This document shows positions 9,817-25,054 of a stretch of 64,000 nt of DNA, in pieces; position 1 is the stretch's first letter, and every line of letters starts with the position of its first letter. Under the pieces are notes generated by a model. It was not told where the DNA came from. It did not search any database and worked only from the letters and a program-made list of their open reading frames with translations. The translations under genes and the position numbers were made by a program. Source of the DNA: Polynucleobacter sp. UK-Kesae-W10 (GTDB lineage: Bacteria; Pseudomonadota; Gammaproteobacteria; Burkholderiales; Burkholderiaceae); NCBI RefSeq assembly GCF_018881575.1, contig NZ_JACVQB010000006.1:1-64000 (forward strand), written 5' to 3'.

Positions 9817-10947
9817 TTAGTTTTTGCGGATGGCTTGGCCATCGCGACACATTAAGCATGCGGTAACGATATCGTCATCACTTGGGATCACGAGCTTTGC
9901 CTCTTTGTCCACAATCAACTTCATGAAATCAAGCAAGTTACGTGAGTACAGGGCAGATGCATCTGCGGCAACCATGCTAGCTAAGTTGGTGTAACCAACA
10001 ATCTTCACGCCATTGACGTCTACTACTTTATCGGCTTGAGTCAAAGGACAGTTACCGGATCCGTTGTCACCCTTGCCAGCAGCTAAGTCAATGACAACTG
10101 AACCTGGTTTCATATTGGCAACTGTGTCACTGTGCAAAAGTACTGGTGGCTTCCGTCCCGGAATCAATGCAGTCGTAATGACGATATCTGCTTGTTGGGC
10201 GCGCTCTGCAACTAAGGCTGCTTGGCGCTTCATCCAGGCTTCTGGCATTGGGCGAGCATAGCCACCAACACCTTGGGCGATCTCACGCTCTTCATCAGTC
10301 TCATAAGGAACGTCAACAAACTTAGCGCCCAAGGATTCGATTTGTTCTTTCGCGGCTGGGCGTACATCAGAAGCTTCAATTACAGCGCCCAAGCGTTTCG
10401 CAGTTGCGATGGCTTGTAAGCCTGCAACACCTGCACCCAAAATTAATACACGAGCTGCTTTAACAGTACCAGCAGCGGTCATTAACATTGGCATAAAGCG
10501 TTGATATTCATTGGCCGCAACCATCACTGCCTTATAGCCAGCAATGTTTGCTTGGGAGGACAGTACATCCATGCTTTGCGCACGAGTTGTTCGTGGAGCA
10601 GCTTCTAAAGCAAAAGCAGTGATGCCTTGAGCAGCCATAGCGGCGATGTTGTCATTATCAAATGGGTCAAGCATGCCTAGAAGCACGCTGCCAGATTGAA
10701 TTTGCTTGAGTTCAGCTGCCTCAGGAGCGCGAACTTTCAGAACGATTTCAGCGCCAAAAGCATCTGCTGCGCTGCCAATCGTTGCACCTACTGCTTCATA
10801 AGCGGAGTCAGGCTGGCTGGCAGGCACGCCGGCACCCTGTTGGATGACGACAGCATGGCCCTGGCCAATGAGTTTTTTAACGGTTTCTGGTGTGGCAGCT
10901 ACTCGAGTTTCCCCAGGTCTGGTTTCCAGTGGTACTCCTATGCGCAT
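9817..10947 (-). CDS. pntAA: NAD(P) transhydrogenase subunit alpha part 1 (NAD-binding)
   Basis: This 376-residue soluble NAD(H)-binding domain I starts [20 protein letters not shown], typical of the alanine dehydrogenase/PntA family. The Rossmann fingerprint [17 protein letters not shown] (about residues 167-183) is followed by [20 protein letters not shown], and the RQAALVAE-type mobile-loop region is present. It lacks the membrane helices of E. coli PntA, which here form pntAB. It is first in the operon; its promoter should lie in the 176-bp gap shared with the divergent mnmA. Confidence 0.96.
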   Translation of the reverse strand: MRIGVPLETRPGETRVAATPETVKKLIGQGHAVVIQQGAGVPASQPDSAYEAVGATIGSAADAFGAEIVLKVRAPEAAELKQIQSGSVLLGMLDPFDNDNIAAMAAQGITAFALEAAPRTTRAQSMDVLSSQANIAGYKAVMVAANEYQRFMPMLMTAAGTVKAARVLILGAGVAGLQAIATAKRLGAVIEASDVRPAAKEQIESLGAKFVDVPYETDEEREIAQGVGGYARPMPEAWMKRQAALVAERAQQADIVITTALIPGRKPPVLLHSDTVANMKPGSVVIDLAAGKGDNGSGNCPLTQADKVVDVNGVKIVGYTNLASMVAADASALYSRNLLDFMKLIVDKEAKLVIPSDDDIVTACLMCRDGQAIRKN

Positions 10948-11056
10948 GGCATGTCTCCAAAAGCAAAATTTATAAAAAATCTATTTTAGTTAAGCGGGTC
11001 AAAATTTGCCCACTTACTTACCCCTACAAGCGAGAAGATCCTTTTTGCCTAAAATC

Positions 11057-11085
11057 CTGCCAAATCAGGTCAAGACTTCTACAAT
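11057..11085 (+). promoter_or_regulatory. Candidate sigma-70 promoter of mnmA
   Basis: CTGCCA (11057-11062), a 17-nt spacer and TACAAT (11080-11085) give a plausible housekeeping promoter. The predicted start, near 11092, lies 32 nt before the ATG at 11124 and after the upstream in-frame codons, which supports the short mnmA start. Confidence 0.4.
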
Positions 11086-11123
11086 GGGGTCTGTCAGCTT
11101 ATATTGAATTCTCGCATTTTTTG

Positions 11124-12236
11124 ATGATCCAGCTCAATTCTTCAGCAATACCACCTACAAACCCCAGAAAAGTCGTTATTGGCATGTCTGGAGGGGTAGA
11201 TTCATCGGTTGCCGCCTGGATGCTGAAAGAGCAGGGCTATGAGGTTATCGGCCTTTTCATGAAGAATTGGGAAGACGACGATAACGATGAGTATTGCTCT
11301 GCCCGCCAAGATTGGCTCGATGTCGTTTCGGTAGCCGATTTGATCGGCATTGATGTCGAGGCGGTCAATTTTGCTGCTGAATATCGAGAGCGTGTGTTTG
11401 CCGACTTTTTGCGTGAGTACGCAGCTGGGCGAACCCCCAATCCAGACGTACTTTGTAATGCAGAAATTAAGTTCAAAGCCTTTTTAGATCACGCCATGAG
11501 TCTGGGTGCAGATGCAATTGCCACTGGACATTACGCTAGGGTGCGCCATGAGGGTGGCAAAGTGCAATTATTAAAAGCACTTGATGCTAGTAAAGATCAA
11601 AGTTATTTTTTGCATCGCCTAACTCAACAACAATTAGCCAATGTATTGTTTCCCTTAGGAGAAATTCCGAAGACGGAAGTGAGAACCATTGCGGAAAAGA
11701 TTGGCTTACACAACGCACGCAAAAAAGATTCCACTGGAATTTGTTTTATCGGTGAGCGCCCTTTTAGAGAATTCTTAAATCGGTACCTACCTCGTACACC
11801 TGGTCCTATTAAAACCCCCGAGGGCAAAGTCGTTGGTGAGCATATGGGCTTGGCATTCTTTACTCTAGGTCAACGTAAAGGCATTGGCTTGGGTGGTAGC
11901 CAAGATGGCAATGGAGACGCTTGGTATGTGGCTCGCAAGGATGTTGCGAACAACACTTTATATGTAGCGCAAGGCCATGAACACCCTTGGCTATTGGCCA
12001 AGCAGCTTGAGGCAATGGATGCTAGTTGGGTGTCGGGTGAGGCGCCAAGTGCTGGTAATTACTCTGCGAAGACACGTTATCGACAAGTGGATTCAGCATG
12101 TGTGTTCAGTGCTGGAAATCAGGCGCACACTTTTCAGTTGAGTTTTCCAGAGGCGCAATGGGCAGTGACTCCAGGACAATCTGCCGTCTTGTATGACGGT
12201 GATATTTGTTTAGGCGGCGGAATTATTTCCGCCTAA
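11124..12236 (+). CDS. mnmA: tRNA-specific 2-thiouridylase MnmA
   Basis: MnmA adenylates and thiolates U34 of Lys, Glu and Gln tRNAs, using sulfur relayed from IscS through Tus proteins or directly. The PP-loop SGGVDSS is at residues 22-28. The two catalytic cysteines are visible as C111 (LCNAEIKF) and C207 ([11 protein letters not shown]). The frame is open back to 10890, but the family start, the predicted promoter and the overlap with divergent pntAA point to the ATG at 11124. That gives 370 residues, against 368 in E. coli. It converges on the GST gene with an 11-bp gap; a weak GC-rich hairpin overlaps its last codons. Confidence 0.96.
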   Translation: MIQLNSSAIPPTNPRKVVIGMSGGVDSSVAAWMLKEQGYEVIGLFMKNWEDDDNDEYCSARQDWLDVVSVADLIGIDVEAVNFAAEYRERVFADFLREYAAGRTPNPDVLCNAEIKFKAFLDHAMSLGADAIATGHYARVRHEGGKVQLLKALDASKDQSYFLHRLTQQQLANVLFPLGEIPKTEVRTIAEKIGLHNARKKDSTGICFIGERPFREFLNRYLPRTPGPIKTPEGKVVGEHMGLAFFTLGQRKGIGLGGSQDGNGDAWYVARKDVANNTLYVAQGHEHPWLLAKQLEAMDASWVSGEAPSAGNYSAKTRYRQVDSACVFSAGNQAHTFQLSFPEAQWAVTPGQSAVLYDGDICLGGGIISA

Positions 12237-12247
12237 GTCATTCTAAG

Positions 12248-12862
12248 TTAAGCCGCTGGCGGTGTCGTTTCTATAAACGAAGTACGCTGCATCAGTTTTT
12301 GATACAGGCGATCTAAATTCGGATACTGCGCTTGCCATTGAATGTCCGGGAAGCGGAATAATAAATATCCAACAGCGCAACCCACAGCAACGTCTGCCAA
12401 AGTCATTTGATTGCCATGACACCAGGCATTTTCACCAAGCAGCTCGGACATTTGACGTAATGCGGTGTCAATTTTTCCCATCTGGCGCTGAACCCAAGTT
12501 TGACTCTGCTGTTCTGCAGGACGCAGGGTCAGTTCCAATCTGGCCAAAATACCAGCATCCAAGATGCCATCAGCTAGGGCTTCCCAGGTCTTTACGGTTG
12601 CGCGCTCGCGATGATCAGCCGGAATAAGCTTGCTGACAGGGCTCAGGGCATCCGCATACTCGGCAATGACTCTAGAGTCATAAATGGCCTCACCATCGTC
12701 CAAAATCAGGCAGGGAACCTTCCCTAGGGGGTTAGATTGGGCGATTTTGGTGTCTGCAGCCCATACATTCTCTAAATGAAGGTCTACATCGAGCTTTTTC
12801 TCAGAAAAAACGATGCGTACTTTACGTACATAGGGGCTGGTGAGGGATCCGATTAGTTTCAT
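12248..12862 (-). CDS. Glutathione S-transferase family protein
   Basis: This 204-residue GST begins with an N-terminal thioredoxin-like domain (MKLIGSLTSPYVRKVRIVF). It holds the cis-proline region NPLGKVPCLILDDGEAIYDS, which binds the glutathione gamma-glutamyl end, followed by an all-helical C-terminal domain with the NQMTLADVAVGCAVGYL signature. Ser8-Pro10 lies where the catalytic Ser/Cys sits in related stress GSTs. The start at 12862 is chosen because the family begins there; an upstream ATG at 12913 would add 17 unrelated residues. The substrate is unknown; detoxification is a family-based guess. Confidence 0.88.
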   Translation of the reverse strand: MKLIGSLTSPYVRKVRIVFSEKKLDVDLHLENVWAADTKIAQSNPLGKVPCLILDDGEAIYDSRVIAEYADALSPVSKLIPADHRERATVKTWEALADGILDAGILARLELTLRPAEQQSQTWVQRQMGKIDTALRQMSELLGENAWCHGNQMTLADVAVGCAVGYLLFRFPDIQWQAQYPNLDRLYQKLMQRTSFIETTPPAA

Positions 12863-12900
12863 AAGGCAGAGTATAGCGACCCTGCTGAGGGCTTGCTTGA

Positions 12901-15695
<2,795 letters not shown>

Positions 15696-15706
15696 TAACT
15701 GAGTAA

Positions 15707-16681
15707 TTAAACTCGTGCCCCGAAGTTTGGGTCATCATTACGCGCATTGTCATCAGGCTTTTTATCACCTTTAACTAAATCTTCGCGTGTTACACCTAAC
15801 CACATTGCTAAAGCAGCGGCAACGAAGACGGAAGAGTAGATGCCAAACAAGATGCCAATGGTGAGAGCCAAGGCAAAGTAAAACAATGTAGGGCCACCAA
15901 AGATCAACATTGCTAAGACCATCATCTCAGTACTGCCGTGAGTAATGACTGTACGACTAATGGTGCTGGTAATTGCGTTATCGATAATCTCGCGGGTATT
16001 CATCTTGCGGTATTTGCGGAAGTTTTCGCGAATACGGTCAAAGATCACGACAGATTCATTAACCGAGTAACCCAGGACTGCAAGAACAGCTGCCAACACA
16101 GAGAGCGAGAACTCCCAGTGAAAGAAGGCAAAGAAGCCCAAAATAATCACCACGTCATGCAAGTTCGCGATGATGCCGGCAAGAGCAAATTTCCACTCAA
16201 AGCGGAATGAGAGGTAAACCACAATGCCGATAATCACAAAAATCAAGGCTTTGAGGCCATCAATAGCAAGTTCCTGGCCTACCTGCGGACCCACAAACTC
16301 AACGCGCTGTAGTTTCACGCCAGTAGTAGCTGGGTCTAATGCCTTCATGACTGCAGTGCTCTGATCTGCCGAGGAAATGAGCTTACCTTCAGTATCTTTT
16401 TGTAATGGCAGGCGAATCATGACATCGCGTGAGCTACCAAAGTTTTGAATTTGGGTGTCTGCGTAACCCAGTTTTTCAACTTTAGAGCGAATGGAGTCAA
16501 GGGGTGCTGTTTGAGGATAACTCACCTCCATAACAGTGCCGCCAGTAAATTCAATGGAGAGGTGTAGCCCGTTGTGCCAAAGGAAAAAGACGGCGGCTAA
16601 AAAGGTAATTAAAGAAATCGCATTGAGCACCAAAGCATGGCGCATGAATGGGATATCTTTTTTGATGCGAAAAAATTCCAT
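15707..16681 (-). CDS. secF: Protein translocase subunit SecF
   Basis: SecF works with SecD to drive late steps of Sec export using the proton-motive force. The 324 residues show a first membrane helix (ALVLNAISLITFLAAVFFLW), a periplasmic domain with LHLSIEFTGGTVMEV, and five further helices. The RND-family segment LAVLGYSVNESVVIFDRIREN is present. The C-terminal tail is charged. It lies 3 bp after secD in the queA-tgt-yajC-secD-secF order common in proteobacteria. Confidence 0.97.
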   Translation of the reverse strand: MEFFRIKKDIPFMRHALVLNAISLITFLAAVFFLWHNGLHLSIEFTGGTVMEVSYPQTAPLDSIRSKVEKLGYADTQIQNFGSSRDVMIRLPLQKDTEGKLISSADQSTAVMKALDPATTGVKLQRVEFVGPQVGQELAIDGLKALIFVIIGIVVYLSFRFEWKFALAGIIANLHDVVIILGFFAFFHWEFSLSVLAAVLAVLGYSVNESVVIFDRIRENFRKYRKMNTREIIDNAITSTISRTVITHGSTEMMVLAMLIFGGPTLFYFALALTIGILFGIYSSVFVAAALAMWLGVTREDLVKGDKKPDDNARNDDPNFGARV

Positions 16682-16684
16682 GGC

Positions 16685-18544
16685 TTATTTCTCCTGTGGG
16701 CGCCAAACTTGGCCAATCGCGAGCTTTTGAATCTTTTTGTGTCTGCCGTACCAAAGGTTGACAAGACCACGCGAGAAAAAGACAGCTGAGAACATCGAAG
16801 TCAAAATACCTAGGCAGTGCACTACCGCAAAGCCCTTAATCGGGCCAGAGCCAAAGGCTAGGAGTGCTAAGCCGGCAATTAAGGTGGTGACGTTTGAATC
16901 CAAAATGGTTGCCCATGCTTTATCAAAGCCAACAGCAATTGCTGTTTGTGGTGAAGAGCCATTGCGTAGTTCTTCACGGATACGTTCATTAATTAACACG
17001 TTGGAGTCAATCGCCATACCGAGCGCCAGTGCCATCGCAGCAATGCCGGGCAGGGTCAGAGTTGCTTGCAGCATGGACAGTACAGAAATCAGCAGCAATA
17101 AGTTCACCGCTAACGCCACTACAGAGAAGGTGCCAAACAATAAGTAATAAGCCACCATGAAAATGGAAATTGCTGTAAATCCAATTAAAAGTGATTTAAA
17201 ACCCTTTTCAATATTCTCGGCGCCTAAGCTTGGTCCAATCGTACGTTCTTCAATAATCTCCATTGGTGCAGCCAACGAGCCGGCACGGAGTAGAAGCGCC
17301 AAGTCATTAGCGCTCTCGGTAGTCGCTTGACCTGTGATTTGGAACTTAGAGCCAAACTCGCCTTGAATAGTGGCGATGGTGAGAACCTCACCTTTGCCTT
17401 TTTCAAACAAAATCATTCCCATCGGTTTGCCGATGTTTTCACGGGTCACTTCTTGCATCACGCGACCACCAGTAGCATCTAAAGAGATGTTGACTGCTGG
17501 GCGTTGGTTTTGATCAAAGCCAGCGCTGGCATCTGTAATGCTATCGCCACTGAAAATCACGGATTTCTTGAAGACGCCCAGACGATTTTCACCAAAGCGG
17601 AATGTATCCATGCCAGGAGGTGGCATTTCGCCAATAGCAATACTGGAGACCAAGGGATCTGCCAAGCGAGATTCCAGGGTAGCGGTACGACCAATGATGT
17701 CTTTGGCACGGGCAGTGTCCTGCACACCTGGGAGTTGAACCACAATACGCTCAGCGCCTTGCTGTTGAATCACCGGCTCTTTAACTGCCAATTCATTGAC
17801 GCGCTTATTGAGCGTAATGATGTTTTGTTTAACGGCATTATCTTGAATTTCTTTTAAAGCCTTGGGCTGAAATTCACCCATCAATTTGACGGCGCCGCCA
17901 GAAGTTTTGACTTGCCAAATGAGATCTGGTTGTATGGTTGTCAACAGAGTCTTTGCTTCACTGGCTTCCTCTGCGCTACCAAAGTTAATCGCGATGGAGT
18001 CAGCGGTGCGATCAATGCCTTGATGGCGAATTTTTTTATCACGCAATTGACTGCGAATATCTGTTGCTAGTGCTGTCACTTTCTTCTGCACTGCTCCCTT
18101 CATATCGACCTGCAGCAGGAAATAAACGCCGCCACGTAAATCGAGGCCCAAAGGCATCGGCAGGGCATTAATAGCATTTAGCCAGCCAGGCGTATTAGAT
18201 AAGAGGTTGAGTGCAACGGTGTAATTTGGATCATTTTGATCCGCATTCAATTTTTGCTGCAGTAAATCACGTGCACGCAATTGAATATCGGTATCGTTAA
18301 AGCGAATCTTGATAGAGCCAACATTACCAGCGCTTTCAAAAAATACGCCAGTGCTATTGATATTGGCATCCGATAGGATTTTTTCTACTTTAGATTCTGT
18401 TGCCAAATCCACTTTGATAGTGGGCTTGGCAGAGGAGACTTGAACCGCTGGAGCCTCACCATAGAAATTGGGTAGTGAATAAAGTCCGCCGATCAGTAAA
18501 GCAGCGGCGATAACTAAATATTTCCAGAGAGGGTAGCGGTTCAT
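16685..18544 (-). CDS. secD: Protein translocase subunit SecD
   Basis: This 619-residue partner of SecF has an N-terminal membrane helix (LWKYLVIAAALLIGGLYSL) and the signature LGLDLRGGVYFLLQVDM just before the large periplasmic P1 domain. Five C-terminal helices follow, with MALALGMAIDSNVLINERI, the conserved proton-path region. Length matches SecD of E. coli (615). It lies 25 bp after yajC and 3 bp before secF. Confidence 0.98.
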   Translation of the reverse strand: MNRYPLWKYLVIAAALLIGGLYSLPNFYGEAPAVQVSSAKPTIKVDLATESKVEKILSDANINSTGVFFESAGNVGSIKIRFNDTDIQLRARDLLQQKLNADQNDPNYTVALNLLSNTPGWLNAINALPMPLGLDLRGGVYFLLQVDMKGAVQKKVTALATDIRSQLRDKKIRHQGIDRTADSIAINFGSAEEASEAKTLLTTIQPDLIWQVKTSGGAVKLMGEFQPKALKEIQDNAVKQNIITLNKRVNELAVKEPVIQQQGAERIVVQLPGVQDTARAKDIIGRTATLESRLADPLVSSIAIGEMPPPGMDTFRFGENRLGVFKKSVIFSGDSITDASAGFDQNQRPAVNISLDATGGRVMQEVTRENIGKPMGMILFEKGKGEVLTIATIQGEFGSKFQITGQATTESANDLALLLRAGSLAAPMEIIEERTIGPSLGAENIEKGFKSLLIGFTAISIFMVAYYLLFGTFSVVALAVNLLLLISVLSMLQATLTLPGIAAMALALGMAIDSNVLINERIREELRNGSSPQTAIAVGFDKAWATILDSNVTTLIAGLALLAFGSGPIKGFAVVHCLGILTSMFSAVFFSRGLVNLWYGRHKKIQKLAIGQVWRPQEK

Positions 18545-18569
18545 ATTGAGATACTTTTAAGCAAACGTA

Positions 18570-18896
18570 TTAAGCAGACTTCAGAGTGCCTTTTGGCAAT
18601 ACTGTAGTGATAGCACCTTTTTGTAATTGCACTTCAGTGCCTGCAGAAATTTCAACGGTAACTACCTGATCTTTTAAGGCAGTTACTTTGCCTAAGATGC
18701 CACCAACAGTGACCACTTCATCACCAACTGCCAATGCTTCAAGCATGGCTTTAGTTTCTTTTTGACGCTTCATTTGTGGGCGAATCATGATGAAGTACAA
18801 CACTGCAAACATCAAAATTAAAGGTAGGAAGCTCATCAAGCCACCAGCATCTGCGCCCGCGGCTGGAGCCTGAGCAAAAGCGTTACTAATCCACAT
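18570..18896 (-). CDS. yajC: Sec translocon accessory protein YajC
   Basis: This 108-residue inner-membrane protein associates with SecDF. It has one transmembrane helix (FLPLILMFAVLYFIMIRP), then a conserved basic stretch (QMKRQKETKAMLEAL) and a small beta-rich cytoplasmic domain (GDEVVTVGGILGKV). It lies 133 bp downstream of tgt; that gap holds two stem-loops but no T-run terminator, so readthrough from queA-tgt is possible. Confidence 0.96.
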   Translation of the reverse strand: MWISNAFAQAPAAGADAGGLMSFLPLILMFAVLYFIMIRPQMKRQKETKAMLEALAVGDEVVTVGGILGKVTALKDQVVTVEISAGTEVQLQKGAITTVLPKGTLKSA

Positions 18897-18940
18897 ACAA
18901 AACCTCCGTTAATTACCAATTGGAAACTGCTTCGTTTTTA

Positions 18941-18958
18941 GGCTTTCAATAGAAAGCC
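18941..18958 (-). other. Stem-loop in the yajC leader
   Basis: GGCTTTC (18941-18947) and GAAAGCC (18952-18958) form a 7-bp stem with a 4-nt loop, 45 bp upstream of the yajC start. No T-run follows on either strand, so it is not a standard terminator; a leader RNA structure is possible. Confidence 0.4.
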
Positions 18959-19002
18959 GTAAACCCGCAATTCTAAACTGTGTGGGGTTTTGAGGGCGAT
19001 TT

Positions 19003-19021
19003 GAGGGGGTTTATCCCCCTC
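19003..19021 (-). other. GC-rich hairpin just after tgt
   Basis: GAGGGGG (19003-19009) and CCCCCTC (19015-19021) form a 7-bp stem with a TTTAT loop, 8 bp beyond the tgt stop. There is no T-run, so it may protect the queA-tgt message 3' end or act as a weak terminator within the operon. Confidence 0.45.
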
Positions 19022-19029
19022 TAGGGCTA

Positions 19030-21230
<2,201 letters not shown>

Positions 21231-21260
21231 AGCATTACCATCAGGTATTGGATTTTAACG

Positions 21261-23330
21261 ATGACTACCAAGCAAGCGCCAAACACACTCCAAAAAATGG
21301 GTTTAGACAGCCCCATGGCCCTTGCTTTGCACCTGCCATCTCGATATGAGGATGAGACCCAGCTACTTACCATTGAAGAAGCCCTGATTCAGGGAAGGTT
21401 TGCCTCGGTTCAAACCCAGGGTGTGGTGATCCGGAATCAAGTCTTATTTCGCCCAAGACGACAAATGTTGGTGACCCTGGAAGATGAGACAGAAACCCTC
21501 AATTTACGTTTTCTCAATTTCTACCCTAGTCAGCAAAAGCAGATGGCTGTCGGTAGTCATATTCGGGTACGCGGTGACATTCGGGAAGGATTTCAGGGGC
21601 CCGAGATGGTGCATCCAACAGTGCGTGCCGTTGCTCCAGATGCACCGTTACCAACAAGTCTGACACCAGTCTATCCAGCCAGTGCCGGTGTATCGCAAAC
21701 TATTATTCGCAAGGCGGTAGCTCAAGCATTGCGTGATCCAAGTTTGCAACATAGTTTGGCTGAGTTTTTGCCGCCAGCATTAATGCGAGAAGTGTTGCCA
21801 AGTAATGATTGGCCAAACCTACAGGCAGCGATCACGTATTTGCATCAACCCCCAGCAGATGCGGATACGCAATCCTTACTCGAGCGAACTCATCCTGCTT
21901 GGCGCAGAGTGCAGTTCGAGGAATTACTCGCTCAACAAATTTCGTTAAAACGTGCACACGCGATTCGACGGGAACGCCATGCCCCCAGTTTTGCTAAGGT
22001 GCCTCAAGCTGGCAAAGGCTTAGAGACCGGCTTGATTAATGCTCTGCCGTTTGAGTTAACTCAGGCGCAGATCCGTGTTTGGAACGAAATTGGTGGTGAC
22101 TTAGCAAAATCGTTTCCGATGAATCGCCTTTTGCAGGGCGATGTGGGAAGCGGAAAAACGATCGTTGCAGCATTAGCTGCGGCGCGCGTAATCGATCATG
22201 GCTACCAAGCTGCAGTGATGGCACCAACCGAAATTTTGGCTGAACAACATTACTTGAAGATGAAGGAATGGTTTGAGCCACTGGGCGTCAAAGTTGCCTG
22301 GTTGTCCGGTAGCTTGAAGGCAAAGGAAAAGCGGCTGGCTCAAGAAATTATCGAGAGCGGTGAAGCGCAACTGATTATTGGTACCCATGCTTTGATTCAG
22401 GAGAGCGTCAGTTTTTCAAAATTGGGTTTGGCAGTGATTGATGAGCAACATCGATTTGGGGTTCGTCAGCGGTTGGAGATTCAGCAACGTCTGGGTTCAG
22501 AATTGTTCTACTGCCATCAATTAATGATGTCTGCTACGCCGATACCGCGTACCTTGGCGATGACGTATTACGCTGACTTAGATGTTTCGGTAATTGATGA
22601 ATTGCCTCCTGGTCGTAAACCGATTGCGACAAAAGTAGTTAAGGCGAGTCGGCGCGATGAGGTGATTAGCGGCTTGCAGAGTTGGTTATCAAAAGGCTTG
22701 CAGGCTTATTGGGTATGTCCCTTAATCGAAGAGTCAGAAGTGCTCCAATTGCAAACTGCAGTAGAAAGTTTTGAGCAGCTCACCCAGGCTTTACCAGACT
22801 TTAAGGTTGGCTTAGTACATGGGCGATTGAAAGCAGATGAAAAGGCTGCAGTGATGGCAGCCTTTAAAGCGAATGAGATTCAGCTCTTAGTCGCTACCAC
22901 CGTCATTGAGGTGGGGGTGGATGTGCCAAATGCAGCCTTGATGGTGATTGAGCATGCTGAGCGCTTTGGCTATGCTCAGATTCATCAGTTACGGGGCCGG
23001 GTAGGCCGCGGCTCTGCTGATTCAGTATGCATTCTGATGTATGCGGAACCCTTATCAATGGCGGCGAAAGAGCGTTTGCAAACCTTGCGCGAGACTTCTG
23101 ATGGCTTTGTCATTGCTGAGCGCGATTTATCTCTACGTGGACCAGGTGAGCTTTTAGGGGCCAAGCAATCTGGCGATGCGATGTTGCGTTTTGTGGATCT
23201 GGGGCGGGACGCTTGGTTGATTGAATTGGCTCAGCAAGCTGCTGATCGCTTATTAGCAAATCATGGGGATGTCGTTGAGCGGCATTTAGAGCGCTGGCTG
23301 GGTTCGCGCGCAGAATTCCTAAAGGCATAA
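21261..23330 (+). CDS. recG: ATP-dependent DNA helicase RecG
   Basis: RecG remodels stalled replication forks and Holliday junctions. The N-terminal wedge/OB domain is followed by helicase motifs: Walker [16 protein letters not shown] box [24 protein letters not shown], and motifs V-VI in [14 protein letters not shown] and QLRGRVGRG. The ATG at 21261 gives 689 residues, close to E. coli RecG (693). An in-frame ATG at 21225 would add 12 residues and overlap the divergent queA start by 6 bp. Neither start has a good ribosome binding site, so the exact N terminus is unsure. It is followed by ubiA after 7 bp. Confidence 0.96.
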   Translation: MTTKQAPNTLQKMGLDSPMALALHLPSRYEDETQLLTIEEALIQGRFASVQTQGVVIRNQVLFRPRRQMLVTLEDETETLNLRFLNFYPSQQKQMAVGSHIRVRGDIREGFQGPEMVHPTVRAVAPDAPLPTSLTPVYPASAGVSQTIIRKAVAQALRDPSLQHSLAEFLPPALMREVLPSNDWPNLQAAITYLHQPPADADTQSLLERTHPAWRRVQFEELLAQQISLKRAHAIRRERHAPSFAKVPQAGKGLETGLINALPFELTQAQIRVWNEIGGDLAKSFPMNRLLQGDVGSGKTIVAALAAARVIDHGYQAAVMAPTEILAEQHYLKMKEWFEPLGVKVAWLSGSLKAKEKRLAQEIIESGEAQLIIGTHALIQESVSFSKLGLAVIDEQHRFGVRQRLEIQQRLGSELFYCHQLMMSATPIPRTLAMTYYADLDVSVIDELPPGRKPIATKVVKASRRDEVISGLQSWLSKGLQAYWVCPLIEESEVLQLQTAVESFEQLTQALPDFKVGLVHGRLKADEKAAVMAAFKANEIQLLVATTVIEVGVDVPNAALMVIEHAERFGYAQIHQLRGRVGRGSADSVCILMYAEPLSMAAKERLQTLRETSDGFVIAERDLSLRGPGELLGAKQSGDAMLRFVDLGRDAWLIELAQQAADRLLANHGDVVERHLERWLGSRAEFLKA

Positions 23331-23337
23331 TGCACCC

Positions 23338-24201
23338 ATGACTGTTCGTGAGCGCCTTACTTCTTATGCTTATCTCATCCGTTTAGATAAGCCAATTGGA
23401 ACACTCTTACTCTTATGGCCTACGTTATGGGCTTTATGGCTGGCTAGTTCAGGTATGCCAGATCTAGGTATCTTATGTATTTTTGTTGTGGGGACCTTTT
23501 TAATGCGTAGTGCAGGATGTGCCATCAACGATTATGCAGATCGCGACTTTGATCGTTATGTGCAAAGAACAAAAGGGCGTCCAGTGACTAGCGGCAAGAT
23601 TTCTGGCAAAGAAGCTGTGGCGGTGGCTGCTGGCCTGGCCCTGATTGCCTTCTTATTGATTTGGCCTTTGAATCTATTTACTAAAGAACTCTCTGTCTTT
23701 GCTTTATTGGTAGCTTTTATATACCCCTTTACCAAGCGCTTCTTTGCAATTCCGCAAGCTATTCTGGGAATTGCCTTTGGTTTTGGTATTCCCATGGCCT
23801 ACGCTGCTATTTTGAACTTTATTCCCCTAGAGGCATGGGTCTTATTTATCGGAAATATTTTTTGGGCGATCGCTTATGACACTGCCTATGCCATGGTTGA
23901 TCGAGAGGATGATTTGCGTTTAGGTTTACGAACCTCGGCAATTACTTTTGGTCGATTTGACGTCTTAGCGATTGCAGCAAGCTACGGGATCCTTTTTGTT
24001 AGCCAGCTCTGGGTGGCTCATTTGGCGCAGCTCAGTAACTATTTTCTAGTGGGTTGGATTGCTGCCTTGGCCTGCGCGATCTACCATCTCAAACTAGTAT
24101 CCACCAGAGGTCGTGAAGAGTGCTTTTTGGCTTTTCGCCACAACAACTGGTTAGGCGGATTTTTATTTTTAGGAATCGTCTTGGGTCTAAGTCTGAACTA
24201 A
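23338..24201 (+). CDS. ubiA: 4-hydroxybenzoate polyprenyltransferase
   Basis: UbiA prenylates 4-hydroxybenzoate at the inner membrane, the first membrane step of ubiquinone synthesis. The 287 residues form about eight to nine hydrophobic helices and carry both Asp-rich motifs: [19 protein letters not shown], and the second ([18 protein letters not shown]) that binds Mg-diphosphate. The length is typical. It follows recG by 7 bp and ends 1 bp from the convergent proC stop with no terminator between them. Confidence 0.96.
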   Translation: MTVRERLTSYAYLIRLDKPIGTLLLLWPTLWALWLASSGMPDLGILCIFVVGTFLMRSAGCAINDYADRDFDRYVQRTKGRPVTSGKISGKEAVAVAAGLALIAFLLIWPLNLFTKELSVFALLVAFIYPFTKRFFAIPQAILGIAFGFGIPMAYAAILNFIPLEAWVLFIGNIFWAIAYDTAYAMVDREDDLRLGLRTSAITFGRFDVLAIAASYGILFVSQLWVAHLAQLSNYFLVGWIAALACAIYHLKLVSTRGREECFLAFRHNNWLGGFLFLGIVLGLSLN

Positions 24202-24202
24202 T

Positions 24203-25054
24203 TTAGCTCTGGCCTAATTCATCACCCATTGCTTTGCCACGCTGACTGGCAGCATCAATTGCCTTCTCTAGAATTTCATGCCAGCCGTGTTGTTTCATAA
24301 CCTCGAGTGCCGCAGCAGTGGTGCCGCCTTTTGAGGTAACGCGTTCGCGTAAAACACCCGCCTGCTCATCCGAGTTATGGGCTAACTGCGTTGCGCCCTC
24401 AAGGGTTGCATAAGCTAATTTACGGGCAGTTTGTGCATCTAAACCCAGCTTCTCACCTGCTGATTGCATGGCTTCTAAAAAGGCGAAGACATAAGCAGGA
24501 CCACTTCCGGAAACTGCTGTGACGGCATCCATGAGCTTCTCCTCAGATACCCAAACAGCTTGACCTACCGCATTACAAATTGTTTCTGCAAGTGCGCGGT
24601 CAGATGAATCAACTGCGCTATCGGCAAACAAGCCAGTAATGCCCTTGCCAATTAATGCTGGCGTATTGGGCATAGCGCGTACGCAACGAGTGTGGTCTAG
24701 CCAGCGACTCATATCCTTAAGACGAATACCGGCAGCAATACTCAAAATCAATGGTCCGGGCGCTGTAGCGTGTTTCAGTTTGGCTGCTAGACCTTTGGCA
24801 ACAACATTAAAGTCTTGCGGTTTGATAGCCATCACTACGACATTATTTTTGCTAAAGTCAAAGGCAATTTGCTCCAAGGCACCAATGCCTTGTACGCCAA
24901 AATCTTCATATAGCTTTAATGCAGTTGATGCATTTGCCTCAACAACAGAAATTTGATTCGGTTCAAAGCCGTTAGCAAGGAGGCCGCTGATGAGGGCGCG
25001 CCCCATATTGCCGCCGCCGATAAAGGTAATGTGTGCGTTGTTGTATGTGCTCAT
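24203..25054 (-). CDS. proC: Pyrroline-5-carboxylate reductase
   Basis: ProC reduces P5C to proline with NAD(P)H. The 283 residues have the N-terminal Rossmann fingerprint ITFIGGGNMGRALISGLL and the C-terminal signature SGSGPAYVFAFLEAM with VTSKGGTTAAALEVM. The length is normal. It is last in the minus-strand chain glcD-glcE-glcF-yggS-proC, overlapping yggS by 4 bp; the yggS-proC pairing is widespread in bacteria. Confidence 0.97.
   Translation of the reverse strand: MSTYNNAHITFIGGGNMGRALISGLLANGFEPNQISVVEANASTALKLYEDFGVQGIGALEQIAFDFSKNNVVVMAIKPQDFNVVAKGLAAKLKHATAPGPLILSIAAGIRLKDMSRWLDHTRCVRAMPNTPALIGKGITGLFADSAVDSSDRALAETICNAVGQAVWVSEEKLMDAVTAVSGSGPAYVFAFLEAMQSAGEKLGLDAQTARKLAYATLEGATQLAHNSDEQAGVLRERVTSKGGTTAAALEVMKQHGWHEILEKAIDAASQRGKAMGDELGQS

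Noticed and set aside
10890-11123. 5' extension of mnmA in the same frame
   Set aside because: It overlaps divergent pntAA, shows no family similarity, and a promoter candidate at 11057-11085 lies within it.
12211-12235. TAGGCGG/CCGCCTA hairpin as mnmA terminator
   Set aside because: It lies inside the coding end of mnmA and has no T-run.
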